Positions 24,351 through 32,640 are shown, counted from the first letter of the stretch. The stretch is DNA of 64,000 bases from Micromonospora luteifusca (GCF_016907275.1 NZ_JAFBBP010000001.1:2718001-2782000); one strand, 5' to 3'. Notes: a model not told the origin generated them from the sequence alone. Numbers and translations are program-made.

Positions 24351-25174
24351 CACGGCTCCCGTACGGTGAGCGCGGGCTCCGGCCGTTCCGCGACGAAGGA
24401 GTACGCCGGCCACGGCCCGGTCAGCTCCAGCCGGATCTCCGGATGCCGGCTGCCCAGCGCGCCGACGAGGTCGGTGAAGCCGGGCAGCGCCGCGAGGTCC
24501 ATCAGGTACGCCCCGTTGAGCACCATCGGGGTGGACGCCCCGGACAGTCGTTGGTCCTGCGGGGCGTGCCGCCGGCCCGCCACGGCCAGCTCGCACAGCG
24601 CGGCGTGCACCGTGTCCGCCGCCGCGCTCGCCGCCTGCTGGCCTTCCTCCCGGGCGGTCAACTGCGCCCGGCGCCGCCGCAGGTACGCCGTTCCCACACC
24701 GCCGGCGCCGACGGGTTCGGCGCTCACCGGAGCCACTCCCGGCACCAGGTAGCCCTTTACACCCCACTCGCCGCGTCCGGTGAGCCGGTCCAGGGTGGCC
24801 TCCAGCTCGGCCTGGCGCTCGGCGAGTGACCTGGCGACCCGGTCGTCGTCCGTGTGCACGGTGGCGAGCCGGGCCGGCACCACCGGCCCTCGTCGGGCCA
24901 GTGCCTCGACCACGCCGTGGTGCGCCCGGGCCGCCCGCTCCAGCCAGGCCAGGTCCTCCAGGTTGCGGCGCAGCGGCTGCTCGCCGTACTCGTCCAGCGG
25001 CGCGGTACTGACCACAGCGACCAGGCCGGAGGCGGACACCACCCGGACCGGAGCGCCGTCCATCCCGGCGATCGCCGCCAGCGCCGCCGGATCGACGTCT
25101 CGGACCACGCCGTGCAGCCACGCCCCGGCGACCGGGACGGGCCCGGCGCTGGCTACCTCAACCGTCGAACTCAT
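24347..25174 (-). CDS. gvpL: gas vesicle protein GvpL/GvpF family
   Basis: The 275-residue protein belongs to GvpL/GvpF, accessory proteins that bind GvpA during vesicle assembly. Visible features are WLHGVVRDVD at the N-terminus, PARLATVHTDDDRVARSL (about 97-114, related to the PVRFGTVF segment of other GvpF proteins), EWGVKGYLVPG, and the C-terminal LTGPWPAYSFV motif. It is more divergent than the second copy at 26259-27041. Its start overlaps the upstream GvpJ-like gene by 17 bp, and its stop overlaps the GvpS-like gene. Confidence 0.9.
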   Translation of the reverse strand: MSSTVEVASAGPVPVAGAWLHGVVRDVDPAALAAIAGMDGAPVRVVSASGLVAVVSTAPLDEYGEQPLRRNLEDLAWLERAARAHHGVVEALARRGPVVPARLATVHTDDDRVARSLAERQAELEATLDRLTGRGEWGVKGYLVPGVAPVSAEPVGAGGVGTAYLRRRRAQLTAREEGQQAASAAADTVHAALCELAVAGRRHAPQDQRLSGASTPMVLNGAYLMDLAALPGFTDLVGALGSRHPEIRLELTGPWPAYSFVAERPEPALTVREPW

Positions 25175-25541
25175 TCCACTCCTCCAGTTCGGCGTCCCGG
25201 CGGCGCGCCCGGGCCGCCACCCGGGGCCGGCGCTCCGCCTCGACCTCCTCCGGGTCCCGTGGGCCAGGCTCCACCGGCGGTCGGGCCCGCGAGCTGAGCC
25301 ACGGGTCGTGTTCCCACCAGTCGATGCCGATCTGCCGCGCGGTGTCGACCGAGGCGATGACCAGCCGCAGCTTCAACGTCAGCAGCTCGATGTCGAGCAG
25401 GCTGACGCGGATGTCACCGGCGATCACGATGCCCCGGTCGAGCACCCGCTCCAGGATGTCGCCCAGGTTGGCCGGCTCGTGCCCGGCGGGCAGGACCTGG
25501 CCGGAGTTCTGCACGACCGATGGAGCCTGCGGTCTGGTCAT
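25158..25541 (-). CDS. gvpJ: GvpA-family minor gas vesicle protein (GvpJ-like)
   Basis: The 127-residue protein has the GvpA core at about residues 25-75 (NLGDILERVLDRGIVIAGDIRVSLLDIELLTLKLRLVIASVDTA) followed by a 50-residue charged tail rich in Arg, Glu and Pro. Such extended GvpA homologues, GvpJ or GvpM, cap or nucleate the vesicle. It sits one base after the gvpO stop, and its 3' end overlaps gvpL. The conserved WWEHDPW after the core is also seen in actinobacterial GvpJ proteins, as far as is known. Confidence 0.88.
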   Translation of the reverse strand: MTRPQAPSVVQNSGQVLPAGHEPANLGDILERVLDRGIVIAGDIRVSLLDIELLTLKLRLVIASVDTARQIGIDWWEHDPWLSSRARPPVEPGPRDPEEVEAERRPRVAARARRRDAELEEWNEFDG

Positions 25542-25542
25542 C

Positions 25543-25899
25543 TCAGCCCACCTCGCCCTTCCCGCGCTGGTAGCGGCGCACCCGCCGGTAGCCCAGCAGG
25601 CCGCCCTCGATGTCGAGTTCGACCTCGTAGAGGCCGAGCAGATCGGTCGACGCGGGAATCCGGTGGTCCTCGACCACCTCGACCCCGATCAGCCAGCCGT
25701 CGTCGGTGGCCTGGAGCGAGGTGGCTCCGACCGGGTCCCGGCCGGACAGCTCGACAATCTGGCGCAGCCCTTCCCGGACCGCCTCCGCGGCCGACACGGG
25801 CTCGACGTACTCCTCCTCGTCGTACCGGTCAACGTCAGCGCCCTCCGGCGCCCGCCGGCGGGCGCGTTCGCCGTCGCTGCGGACTGCCACCTCGCTCAC
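25543..25899 (-). CDS. gvpO: gas vesicle protein GvpO
   Basis: The 118-residue protein consists of a charged, Arg/Asp/Glu-rich N-terminal third and a GvpO domain (about 36-118): VSAAEAVREGLRQIVELSGRDPVGATSLQATDDGWLIGVEVVE, followed by LLGLYEVELDIEGGLLGYRRVRRYQRGKGE. GvpO is required for gas vesicle formation in haloarchaea and present in actinobacterial clusters. The start at 25899 overlaps the gvpG stop by four bases. The gene order differs from Streptomyces, where gvpO heads the cluster. Confidence 0.93.
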   Translation of the reverse strand: MSEVAVRSDGERARRRAPEGADVDRYDEEEYVEPVSAAEAVREGLRQIVELSGRDPVGATSLQATDDGWLIGVEVVEDHRIPASTDLLGLYEVELDIEGGLLGYRRVRRYQRGKGEVG

Positions 25900-26255
25900 C
25901 TCCCCCCTCGCCGGTCCGGGTCACCCGACCGGTCGGCACGCCGTCGCTGGCCGGTCTCCCGTGGCCCCCCGGAGCGGGCAGGGCGGTTACCCGCCCGGCC
26001 CGCGCCCGGGGCAGCGCCACGAGCGCCGCCACCCATGCCGGTCAACCGGTCCAGGACCTGCTGCTGTCTCAGGTCACGCTCCTGCGAGGTGATGTCGCCG
26101 GCGGCCGCCGCCGCGTCCAACTCCTCTAGCTCACGCCGGATGTTGGCCGGGTTGTACCGCTGTGCCTCCGCCTCCCGCGCGATCACCTTCACCACCGCGG
26201 TCAGCCCTCGCACCGGGGCGTACGGCAGCGTCAACAGTCCAAAGAGGATGTCCAC
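25896..26255 (-). CDS. gvpG: gas vesicle protein GvpG
   Basis: The 119-residue protein has the GvpG start LFGLLTLPYAPVRGLTAVVKVIAREAE and the helical RRELEELDAAAAAGDITSQERDLRQQQVLDRL segment (about 40-72), which is likely coiled coil. The last 45 residues are a Gly/Arg-rich disordered tail. GvpG is an assembly factor that interacts with GvpF-type proteins. It begins three bases after the gvpF stop. Confidence 0.93.
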   Translation of the reverse strand: MDILFGLLTLPYAPVRGLTAVVKVIAREAEAQRYNPANIRRELEELDAAAAAGDITSQERDLRQQQVLDRLTGMGGGARGAAPGAGRAGNRPARSGGPRETGQRRRADRSGDPDRRGGR

Positions 26256-26258
26256 GCG

Positions 26259-27041
26259 TCACTCCACCAACTGGTGCGCGCTGACGAAGTCGTACGGGGC
26301 GAGCGGCCCGAGCAGCCGCATCCGGATCAGGTCCCGGCGCTGCTCGGCGAACTCCTCCAGCACCCGCACGAACTCCTCCTCGTCGTCGGTGGCGACCAGG
26401 AAGGCGACGTTCATCGCGTCCAGTTCGCTGCTCGGTGGGCGCGGCACCTGCGCCACCGCGTACGGGGTGAGCGCGTCGATCAGCGCCCGGTTCTCCGCCT
26501 CCCGCCGCAGCTCCACCCCCTGGCTGATCATCTCGCCGAGCCGGATCCGCTGTTCCCGGCTCTCCGTTTCCGGCCGGCCGCGCACTTGGTCGGCGAGCGC
26601 GGCGGCGGAGCGGTTCTCGGCGAGGAAGTCGCCGATCATTTCCTCCTCGTCGAAGCGGCCGTGCACGGTGTACTGCAGCCGGTCCTCGAACTCGTCGAGG
26701 GCGGTGGCGAACTGGTCGTGGTGGGCCTTCAGGAGGTCCTGGACCGCGTCCGGCCCGGTCACCACCGTGCCGAACCGGACCGGCAGCACGGGCGCGACGG
26801 CCGCCGTCCCGTCCAGCAGCGTCTGGTACGCGGTCAGGTCGGCCGGGCGACCCATCGGCTCCTCCAACCCGACGTCGCTGACCAGCGCGGCCACGTCGCC
26901 GTGCCGGATCACGGTCACCTCGCCCGGCGGGTTGCCGACCCCTTCCGCGTCCGGGGTCGGCTCCACGTCGGACGGCACGATGCCGTAGATGAACAGCCCG
27001 GCCTCGTCGGCCGGCTGGGCCTGCTCGTCGGTCATGTTCAC
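26259..27041 (-). CDS. gvpF: gas vesicle protein GvpF/GvpL family
   Basis: The 260-residue protein is a canonical GvpF/Gvp[12 protein letters not shown] at the N-terminus, [19 protein letters not shown] (about 95-113), a long helical middle, and the C-terminal [13 protein letters not shown] motif. GvpF binds GvpA monomers and probably delivers them for shell growth. It is directly after gvpA (ATG overlapping the gvpA stop by four bases), as expected for the main chaperone-like partner. A second, more distant family member lies further down the operon. Confidence 0.94.
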   Translation of the reverse strand: MNMTDEQAQPADEAGLFIYGIVPSDVEPTPDAEGVGNPPGEVTVIRHGDVAALVSDVGLEEPMGRPADLTAYQTLLDGTAAVAPVLPVRFGTVVTGPDAVQDLLKAHHDQFATALDEFEDRLQYTVHGRFDEEEMIGDFLAENRSAAALADQVRGRPETESREQRIRLGEMISQGVELRREAENRALIDALTPYAVAQVPRPPSSELDAMNVAFLVATDDEEEFVRVLEEFAEQRRDLIRMRLLGPLAPYDFVSAHQLVE

Positions 27042-27466
27042 CGCTCCTCGTCCCGGCGTCGGCGTGGCCGCTCCCGCTCCCGGTCGGAGCCGCGGTCGCT
27101 CAGCGAGTCCGCCACCGCACCGCTGATCTCCTGGGCCGCCTTGCCGAGGCCGGAGATCGCCTTGCCCTTGGTCGCCGCCCCGGCCGCGTCCCCCACCATG
27201 TCGGGCAGCCCCTTCGTGCCCTTGGGCACGATGCTCAGCCGGTCGACCGCCTCGGCGAACCGCAGGTACGTCTCGACGCTGGCGATCACGATCCGGGCGT
27301 TGATCTCCAACAGCTGGATGCCGACCACGGCGACCGACACCTGCGCGTCGATCACCACGCCCTTGTCCAGCACCGTCTCCACGACGTCGGCCAGAGTGCC
27401 GCCGCCGCCTCCTCCGCCGCGCTCCAACGCGCCGCCCTGGCGTCCGCTAGTCGTCGCGATGCTCAC
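27038..27466 (-). CDS. gvpA: gas vesicle major structural protein GvpA
   Basis: The shell-forming core spans about residues 24-75: [36 protein letters not shown] and [15 protein letters not shown], all hallmarks of GvpA. A Gly-rich leader precedes it. A ~65-residue tail, ending in alternating Arg/Asp/Glu, makes the protein 142 residues, twice the size of cyanobacterial GvpA but similar to Streptomyces forms. It is the only full GvpA in the window. ATG at 27466 overlaps the SRPBCC gene stop by four bases. Confidence 0.95.
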   Translation of the reverse strand: MSIATTSGRQGGALERGGGGGGGTLADVVETVLDKGVVIDAQVSVAVVGIQLLEINARIVIASVETYLRFAEAVDRLSIVPKGTKGLPDMVGDAAGAATKGKAISGLGKAAQEISGAVADSLSDRGSDRERERPRRRRDEER

Positions 27467-28716
27467 TGGTCACGCTCCTCACGTCGGCGGCGGACCACCG
27501 GCCGTCGTGGTGCCTCCGGGGCCCGACGGGCGGCGGGGCGGGCGCGCGGCGCCCGCTCTTCGCGGGGCTCCCTCTCCTCGCGGGGCTCCCTCTCCTCGCG
27601 GGGCTCCCGCTCCTGGCGCGGCTGGGCGCGGCGGGCCCGCTCCGGCTGGCGCCGGCGCGGCGGAGGCTGCTCCTCCTCGGGTTCCTCCTCCTCGTACCCC
27701 TCGTCGTAGTCCTCGCCCTCGTCGTACGTCTCGTACTCCTCCTCCTCCGGGGGACGGCGGCGCGCCGGCGGCCGACGGCGGCCGCGCTCGGCGGGCTGGC
27801 GCCGCCCCTCCTCCGGCCGCTCCTCCTCCCGCTCCTCCTCGGGCTCCTCCGCCCGGCCCTGCTCCTCGCGGGACTCCCGCTCCTCGCGGAGCGTGGTCTC
27901 GTGGTCCTTGACCACCTGGGAGTCCTCGATCTCGCCGCGCCAGCCCTCGACCGAGTCCGGGTCCAACACGGTGGAGGTCATCACGTGCCGGACGAAGTGC
28001 TTCAGCTCCAGCCGCACCCGCCGGCCCTGGGCGCGCCACAGGTTGCCGGTGTGTTCGAAGAGTCCCTGAGGGTGGTACTCCAGCACCACGAGGATGCGGG
28101 TCAGGTCCGGGGTGATCTCGTGGAAGCTGACGGTGCCGTCGACCGAACCCTTCTCACCCTTGGACCGCCAGTGGATCAGCTTGTCCGGCACCTGGCGGAC
28201 GATGGTCGACTCCCACGTCCGGTGCGACCAGAAGACCTGCGCTTTCCAGGTCAGCTTCTCGTCGGATTCGGCGTCGACGCTCTTGACCTTCTTCATGTAG
28301 CTGGGGAAGTCGCCGAACTGCGTCCACTGGTTGTACGCGGCCCGTACCGGCACACCGACCTCGATCGTCTCGACGATGTTGGTGACCTTCTTCTTCCCAC
28401 CGCCCTTCCCGCCCGCACGGCCGAGAGCTGCCATCACCTTCTCCTTACCGCCGGCCAAACCGGCATGCACCATCGCCTTCACCGGTGAGTCGCCCTCGGC
28501 CAACTTCTGCGCCCCGGTCGCGGCGGCGATCAGTCCCGGCCCGCCGCCCTGTCGCGCGTACTCACTGAGACGGCCGGTCGCCCCGGTGATCCGCTCGGTC
28601 ACCACGCTCATCGCGCGATCGCCGATCGCACCGGCCAGGTTGCGCATCTCGTCGGCCAATTGGCCGCGCAGCTTCTCGCCGAGTCCGATGGGATTGGTGT
28701 TCGCCGTCACGGTCAC
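27463..28716 (-). CDS. SRPBCC (cyclase/dehydrase-like) protein of the gas vesicle operon
   Basis: The 417-residue protein has three parts. Residues 1-110 are helical and may be amphipathic. Residues about 112-255 form an SRPBCC/START-like hydrophobic-ligand fold ([47 protein letters not shown]). The last 150 residues are an extremely charged Glu/Arg/Pro tail, including EPREER repeats encoded by 18-bp units near 27555-27612. It lies directly upstream of gvpA with a four-base overlap. Similar proteins accompany actinobacterial gas vesicle genes, but their role is unknown; a membrane or shell-surface binding function is conceivable. The start is GTG at 28716. Confidence 0.8.
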   Translation of the reverse strand: MTVTANTNPIGLGEKLRGQLADEMRNLAGAIGDRAMSVVTERITGATGRLSEYARQGGGPGLIAAATGAQKLAEGDSPVKAMVHAGLAGGKEKVMAALGRAGGKGGGKKKVTNIVETIEVGVPVRAAYNQWTQFGDFPSYMKKVKSVDAESDEKLTWKAQVFWSHRTWESTIVRQVPDKLIHWRSKGEKGSVDGTVSFHEITPDLTRILVVLEYHPQGLFEHTGNLWRAQGRRVRLELKHFVRHVMTSTVLDPDSVEGWRGEIEDSQVVKDHETTLREERESREEQGRAEEPEEEREEERPEEGRRQPAERGRRRPPARRRPPEEEEYETYDEGEDYDEGYEEEEPEEEQPPPRRRQPERARRAQPRQEREPREEREPREEREPREERAPRARPAARRAPEAPRRPVVRRRREERDQ

Positions 28717-29156
28717 CGCCCCCGTCGCTGCTCGGCCGTTGCGTCGTCCCGGTTGTCCGACGCGCCACGGTCGCCGCTGTCGCGCCTGTCGCCGTCCTGG
28801 TCACGGCTGTCGTCGCCCTGCTCACGGCTGTCGTCGCCCCGGCTGCCGGAGCGGCGGCGCAGGGCGTCGGCGGAGCCGCGGAGCCGCCCGGTGAGCGCGT
28901 CGACGCTGCTTCCGGCAGCGGCGGTCGCGGCAGCCCGACCGGCGTTGACCAGCGGCCCTCCGAGCCGGCCCAGGTTGCCCAGGTGGGGGGAGGACTGCAA
29001 CGCGTCGGTGCCCCGCTTCAACAGAGCGCCCGGGTCCCGGCTCGCCCGGCCGGCGGCGACCGCCGCGGCCAGGGTGAGCGCCGTACGCATCTTGCGGCGA
29101 CGGCCCAGCAGGTAGCCGAAGCCCACCGCCAGCCCGATTCGTGTTCCGGTCTTCAT
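28713..29156 (-). CDS. small membrane-associated protein heading the gas vesicle operon
   Basis: The 147-residue product begins MKTGTRIGLAVGFGYLLGRRRKM, giving one short hydrophobic segment, then a second Ala-rich helix (ALTLAAAVAAG). A Gly/Ser region follows, and a C-terminal 45-residue tail of Arg/Asp/Ser/Gly repeats (RDSGDRGASDNRD). No family is recognised with confidence. ATG at 29156 is preceded by GGAGAACTG, a good ribosome-binding site, and the stop overlaps the next GTG by four bases. It is the first gene after the sigma-B-like promoter and so part of the same transcript as gvpA-K. Confidence 0.75.
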   Translation of the reverse strand: MKTGTRIGLAVGFGYLLGRRRKMRTALTLAAAVAAGRASRDPGALLKRGTDALQSSPHLGNLGRLGGPLVNAGRAAATAAAGSSVDALTGRLRGSADALRRRSGSRGDDSREQGDDSRDQDGDRRDSGDRGASDNRDDATAEQRRGR

Positions 29157-29433
29157 CAGTTCTCCCTCGCTCCCCCGGTGGGTCCGGACGTCTGCCAGGT
29201 GAGGGCCGGAAAAGGGCTGCCGGGGGACAGCGCGAACCATGCCCTTGATCAGACGTCCGTATCTACGGACCCGGCGGGCAGTACCCAGCGGCATTACTCC
29301 GAAACCGCTACGACAATTTCCGTGGACGTCCCATTAAGGCATTCGGAAATGCGGTGCCGAAGGACCCAGACCGGACTTTGCGGTGGTCACGCGTAGGGAG
29401 AATGCCGGAGAAGGCGAAAGGCAAGAACCGCGC
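29157..29433. other. leader/promoter region of the gas vesicle operon
   Basis: This 277-bp gap has no gene. It contains the promoter candidate at 29281-29305 and an imperfect dyad around 29250-29270 (AGACGTCCGT-ATCT-ACGGAC). The transcript leader would be about 120 nt long. Confidence 0.5.
29281..29305 (-). promoter_or_regulatory. sigma-B-type (general stress) promoter of the gas vesicle operon
   Basis: Read on the minus strand, GTTT (29305-29302) is followed by a 15-nt spacer and GGGTAC (29286-29281). This matches the Streptomyces sigma-B consensus GNNT-N14-16-GGGTAC/T exactly. It lies about 125 nt upstream of the first gene of the operon and no other good promoter was seen in the gap. Control of gas vesicle genes by a stress sigma factor fits reports from Streptomyces. 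Confidence 0.65.
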
Positions 29434-30051
29434 TCAGAGCGCGGGAGGGGTCGAATCGAGGCAGATTTCGGCGTGCACCTTTCCGCCGTCCTCGCGCAGT
29501 TTCGCACCGCATTTCTCGAGTACGGCGACCGCGCCGATGTTGTCCGTGGTCGTCTCGGCGACCACCGCCCGCATGCCCACCCCGGCGGCGGCGTTCAGCA
29601 ACTCCCGCAGGGCGGCCGCGCCGATCCCCTGCCCACGCGCCGAGCGCCCGAGCCACATGCCGGTCTCCACCGTGCCGGGCTCGTCACAGCGCGTCATCCG
29701 GACCATGCCCATGACCTCGCCGCCGACGAGGATCGCGAACATCTGGGAACCGGTGGGGCCGTCCAGGCCACCGAAACTGGCCCGGTGGAAGTCCCGGAAT
29801 GCCTCCCGACGGGCGAGCGACCAACCTGCGGGCGCCTCGACCGGAGGCATCACGTCATCCGGCTCGGCCTCGGCAGCCGCTACGGAGAGCAACGGCTCCA
29901 GGTTCTGCTCGTCCACCGGCTCCAGCCGGACCGCACCCGCCACGTGCCGCAGTCTGCCGCCCTCATCGGCCGAAGTCCACCCCAATGGCGATGCACTGGC
30001 GGTCCGGCTACCGGTACCGGCCGGTCGGGCGGCTTGGGTGTTACTCCTCAC
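29434..30051 (-). CDS. GNAT family N-acetyltransferase
   Basis: The 205-residue protein carries a RimJ/RimL-like GNAT fold. The core is MFAILVGGEVMGMVRMTRCDEPGTVETGMWLGRSARGQGIGAAAL, where ARGQGIG is the acetyl-CoA binding Q/RxxGxG/A loop (about residue 140), followed by VVAETTTDNIGAVAVLEKCGA. The N-terminal ~40 residues are low complexity. GTG at 30051 overlaps the stop of the phosphatase gene by four bases, so it belongs to the operon that begins at 32577. The substrate is unknown. A shorter start at a later GTG remains possible. Confidence 0.82.
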   Translation of the reverse strand: MRSNTQAARPAGTGSRTASASPLGWTSADEGGRLRHVAGAVRLEPVDEQNLEPLLSVAAAEAEPDDVMPPVEAPAGWSLARREAFRDFHRASFGGLDGPTGSQMFAILVGGEVMGMVRMTRCDEPGTVETGMWLGRSARGQGIGAAALRELLNAAAGVGMRAVVAETTTDNIGAVAVLEKCGAKLREDGGKVHAEICLDSTPPAL

Positions 30052-30971
30052 GCTCTGTTGTCACCCGTTGGTGTTCGAACCGTCGGCCCGAACTCACAGA
30101 ACACCACCGACGCGTCGTCGGTGGGCTTGTGCCGGCGCAGCCGGTCGGGGTGATCCCGCTCGGCGGCCCGAACCCGGTCGATCAACGCCTCCGGCCCGTC
30201 GGCGCTCAGCAGATCGAGCAGACCGGCCCAGTCGGTGAGCCCGAACTGCTCCACCGCGCTGGACGCACCGTCGCTGAGCAGTGCCGCCCTGCGAATCGCC
30301 CCCGGCCCCCGCCGGGGCATCGACCCGGTCACCGCGTGGAAGGCCGCGTCCGGGTCCGACGCCGCGACCCAGTACCCGTGGGTGCGGTTCATCCGCTCCC
30401 GTTGGATGCTCACGGCGTGCCGGAACCGGGTGACCGGGTCGGCCGCGCCGCCCGGCACGGTGGCCACTGTCTCCCGCAGCTCGGCCATCGCCTGGTCCAG
30501 GCGGTTGTCGGTCACCACGCTGACCTGGCCGCCGACGTCGAGGACCAGTGGGCTGTCGCAGAGCACCAGATAGTCCACCTGGTCGCCGCAGTCACGCAGG
30601 AGGCAGACGGTGCTGGACGGGGTACCGGGCTGGTCGAGGTCGCACTGCCCGCCGTGGTCGGCCCGCACCGCGAGGATGGCCGCGGCCAGGTTGCTCGTCA
30701 GCCGGGCCGCCGGGCGGGCCGCCTCCGCCACGCTGAGCCGCGCGGCCAGGTGCCGGACATACCACTCCGGCCCGTGTACGCAGCCGGTGTCGAAGCCCTC
30801 CGGCACGGTCGCGCCGTCCAGGACGCCGACCAGCGGGCCGATCCGGAAGACCAGGTCCTCGTTGACCGGCCGGCCCGGGGCCGGCGCGGACGCGGAGCGT
30901 ACCCGCATCACCGGCGCCGGCCCCTCCGCCCCGACCGGGTCAGCGCTGCCGGAGGTCGTCGGCGGCCGCAT
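30048..30971 (-). CDS. PP2C-like protein phosphatase domain protein
   Basis: The 307-residue protein resembles PP2C phosphatases: ASAPAPGRPVNEDLVF (metal-binding region near residue 35), GVLDGAT (about 50, the usual DGhGG shortened), STVCLLRDCGDQVDYLVLCDSPLVL, LLSDGASSAV (about 225) and KPTDDASVVFCEF (about 280, the DD pair that closes the metal site). It may dephosphorylate Ser/Thr proteins such as anti-sigma antagonists, although that is inference. ATG at 30971 follows GGGGGAGGC and overlaps the DUF3618 gene by 32 bp; ATG at 30908 is the alternative start. Confidence 0.78.
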   Translation of the reverse strand: MRPPTTSGSADPVGAEGPAPVMRVRSASAPAPGRPVNEDLVFRIGPLVGVLDGATVPEGFDTGCVHGPEWYVRHLAARLSVAEAARPAARLTSNLAAAILAVRADHGGQCDLDQPGTPSSTVCLLRDCGDQVDYLVLCDSPLVLDVGGQVSVVTDNRLDQAMAELRETVATVPGGAADPVTRFRHAVSIQRERMNRTHGYWVAASDPDAAFHAVTGSMPRRGPGAIRRAALLSDGASSAVEQFGLTDWAGLLDLLSADGPEALIDRVRAAERDHPDRLRRHKPTDDASVVFCEFGPTVRTPTGDNRA

Positions 30972-31539
30972 GTGCCTCCCCCTGCACCTGGCCAGCGGCC
31001 GAGCGGCCCTGGTCGCGTACGGCGGACATCCCCTGCTGGGCGGTGGACCGCACCGACTGCGTCGCCTGCTGCACCGGCTCCCGCATGTTGTCCTGCATCT
31101 GGTGGCCGACCTGGCTCGCCTGCCCGCGCAACTGATCGGAGTGCTCACTCACCATGGTCCGCGCCCGTCCGGCGAGTTGCCGTTCGCGCCCGCTCGGCGG
31201 GATCAGCGAGGCGGCCAGCAGACCGACCCCGAAGGCGACCAGGCCAGCAGCCATCGGGTTGCCCTGAGCCTGCTCACGGCCCTGCTGCCCGAGCGAACGG
31301 GTCTCGTCGCGTACGGCTCCTGCGGCGTGCGACATCCGCTGACCGGTCTCCTGCCCGAGATGGTTCGAGTTGCCCATCATCTTCTCCTTCGCTCGGGTGA
31401 ACGCGTCGCGTGCCTGCTCGACCCGATCACCGGCGATCCGACGGGGATTGACCCTGTCGGCCAACGCGTCGACGTCACTGCTCAGCTCGTTGCGGGTGGT
31501 CTCGATCTCCCACCGGATCCGATCCGGGTCACTGGACAT
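30940..31539 (-). CDS. DUF3618 domain protein
   Basis: The 199-residue protein begins with the DUF3618 signature (DPDRIRWEIETTRNELSSDVDALADRVNPRRIAGDR). It then has a long Gln/Arg/Ala-rich amphipathic helix region with one hydrophobic segment (NPMAAGLVAFGVGLLAASLI, about 95-115) and more heptad-like sequence afterwards. Proteins of this kind occur with holin-like and gas-vesicle-cluster genes in actinobacteria and are thought to be envelope or stress proteins. Their function is unknown. ATG at 31539 is 22 bp downstream of the holin-like gene stop. Confidence 0.88.
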   Translation of the reverse strand: MSSDPDRIRWEIETTRNELSSDVDALADRVNPRRIAGDRVEQARDAFTRAKEKMMGNSNHLGQETGQRMSHAAGAVRDETRSLGQQGREQAQGNPMAAGLVAFGVGLLAASLIPPSGRERQLAGRARTMVSEHSDQLRGQASQVGHQMQDNMREPVQQATQSVRSTAQQGMSAVRDQGRSAAGQVQGEAHAAADDLRQR

Positions 31540-31561
31540 GACCTGTTCCCTCCCGACTCGC

Positions 31562-31957
31562 TCACCGACCCCGCAGGGCGTTCGGCATCTCCCGGGCGGT
31601 CTGCTTCGTCCGAGGCAGCACCGCACGTGCCCGTTTCAGCTGGGTCTTGGCGTTGATGAAGAGGCCACCGGCCACGACGGCCCAGAGCACCGCGACGATC
31701 AGCGCCGCCCATCCCTGGTCCATCGTGTTGGACAGCCCCCACCACAGGGCGTACGACACGAAGAGCACTGCCAGGAACCCGGCCAGCCCGGCGCCGCCGA
31801 ACATGCCGCCCGCCTTACCGGCCTGGCTGACCTCCTCGCGGAGCTCGGCCTTGGCCAGCTCGACCTCCTTGCGCACCAGCGTGGACACGTCCCGGGTCAC
31901 ATCGCCCAGCAGATCGCCGACCGAGGCCTGGGTCCGTTCCTTCTCCGGGGCGCTCAC
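31562..31957 (-). CDS. phage-holin-family-like membrane protein
   Basis: The 131-residue protein has a charged N-terminal helix (LLGDVTRDVSTLVRKEVELAKAELREEVSQ, about 16-45), two membrane helices (about 52-75 and 82-102) and a basic C-terminus. This is the actinobacterial holin superfamily III/DUF1469-like pattern. Despite the name such proteins are chromosomal envelope proteins rather than phage lysis factors; there is no phage gene nearby. The ATG at 31957 overlaps the upstream gene stop by four bases. Confidence 0.88.
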   Translation of the reverse strand: MSAPEKERTQASVGDLLGDVTRDVSTLVRKEVELAKAELREEVSQAGKAGGMFGGAGLAGFLAVLFVSYALWWGLSNTMDQGWAALIVAVLWAVVAGGLFINAKTQLKRARAVLPRTKQTAREMPNALRGR

Positions 31958-32577
31958 GGTGCCACCCCGCCGGGCAGGTCCAGGTTCGGTTGACCGGCGG
32001 GCGAGACGTTCCGCGCCCGGGCCGTCCCGACGTACGGCTGCTGAGCGCCCTGCGCTGGCGGCGGAGCGCCGGACGCGCTTCCACCCTGACCGTTGCCGGA
32101 GGCTTGTGCGGTCAGGCCACGGGTGAGCCGCCCGACCAGCAGCCCGGCCACTGCGGCACCCGCGAGGAACGTCCCGGGGTGGCTCCGCGCGTACGTGCGT
32201 ACCTCGTCGAGCACCTCGCCGGGCTCGCGCTCGTCGAGCCAGCCGGCGGCCTGCTGGGCGGCATCAGCCGCCCGGCGTACCGCGTGACCGGCCAGCCCGG
32301 AATCGCCGTCCCGTTCGGCCATCGAGCCCAGGTTCCGACCCAAGTCGCGTAGGCCCTCGGCGGCGCGCCGCTGCTGCGTCTGCGCCTGGTCCCGAAGCTG
32401 CCCGCTGGCCTGGCCGGTCAACTGCTGTGCCTGTCGCCGCGCCTCTGCGGCCACCTGCCCGCCCTGCTCGGCCGCGGTGTGCGCGACCTGCCCCCCGGCC
32501 TGCGTGGCCTGCTGGCCTACACGGGAGGCCTCCTGCCGGGCCTGCTGTCCACGCCCGCTCTGGTTCGCTGCCGTCAT
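31954..32577 (-). CDS. Gln/Ala-rich amphipathic protein with one membrane helix
   Basis: The 207-residue product is dominated by Gln, Ala, Arg and Gly in amphipathic helices (QQARQEASRVGQQATQAGGQ and following), resembling apolipoprotein or late-embryogenesis-type stress proteins. A folded stretch, PGEVLDEVRTYARSHPGTFLAGAAVAGLLVGRLTRGL (about 125-160), contains one hydrophobic helix and is shared by proteins next to DUF3618/holin genes in actinobacteria. ATG at 32577 has AGGAGGGG upstream. It is the first gene of a five-gene operon running to 29434. Confidence 0.8.
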   Translation of the reverse strand: MTAANQSGRGQQARQEASRVGQQATQAGGQVAHTAAEQGGQVAAEARRQAQQLTGQASGQLRDQAQTQQRRAAEGLRDLGRNLGSMAERDGDSGLAGHAVRRAADAAQQAAGWLDEREPGEVLDEVRTYARSHPGTFLAGAAVAGLLVGRLTRGLTAQASGNGQGGSASGAPPPAQGAQQPYVGTARARNVSPAGQPNLDLPGGVAP

Positions 32578-32640
32578 GCTCCGCTCCCCTCCTGGGTGCT
32601 CGGTCGTCTGGCGACCTCGGAACGCCACCCGCCTACCCGG

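Noticed and set aside
24351..25121. Upstream extension of the GvpS-like frame
   Set aside because: It overlaps the GvpL gene in another frame and is Gly/Arg/Ala shadow; the GTG at 24350 gives the standard GvpA-fold length.
31562..31957. Prophage signal from the holin-like gene
   Set aside because: No lysin, structural or integrase genes; chromosomal holin-family proteins are normal next to DUF3618 in actinobacteria.
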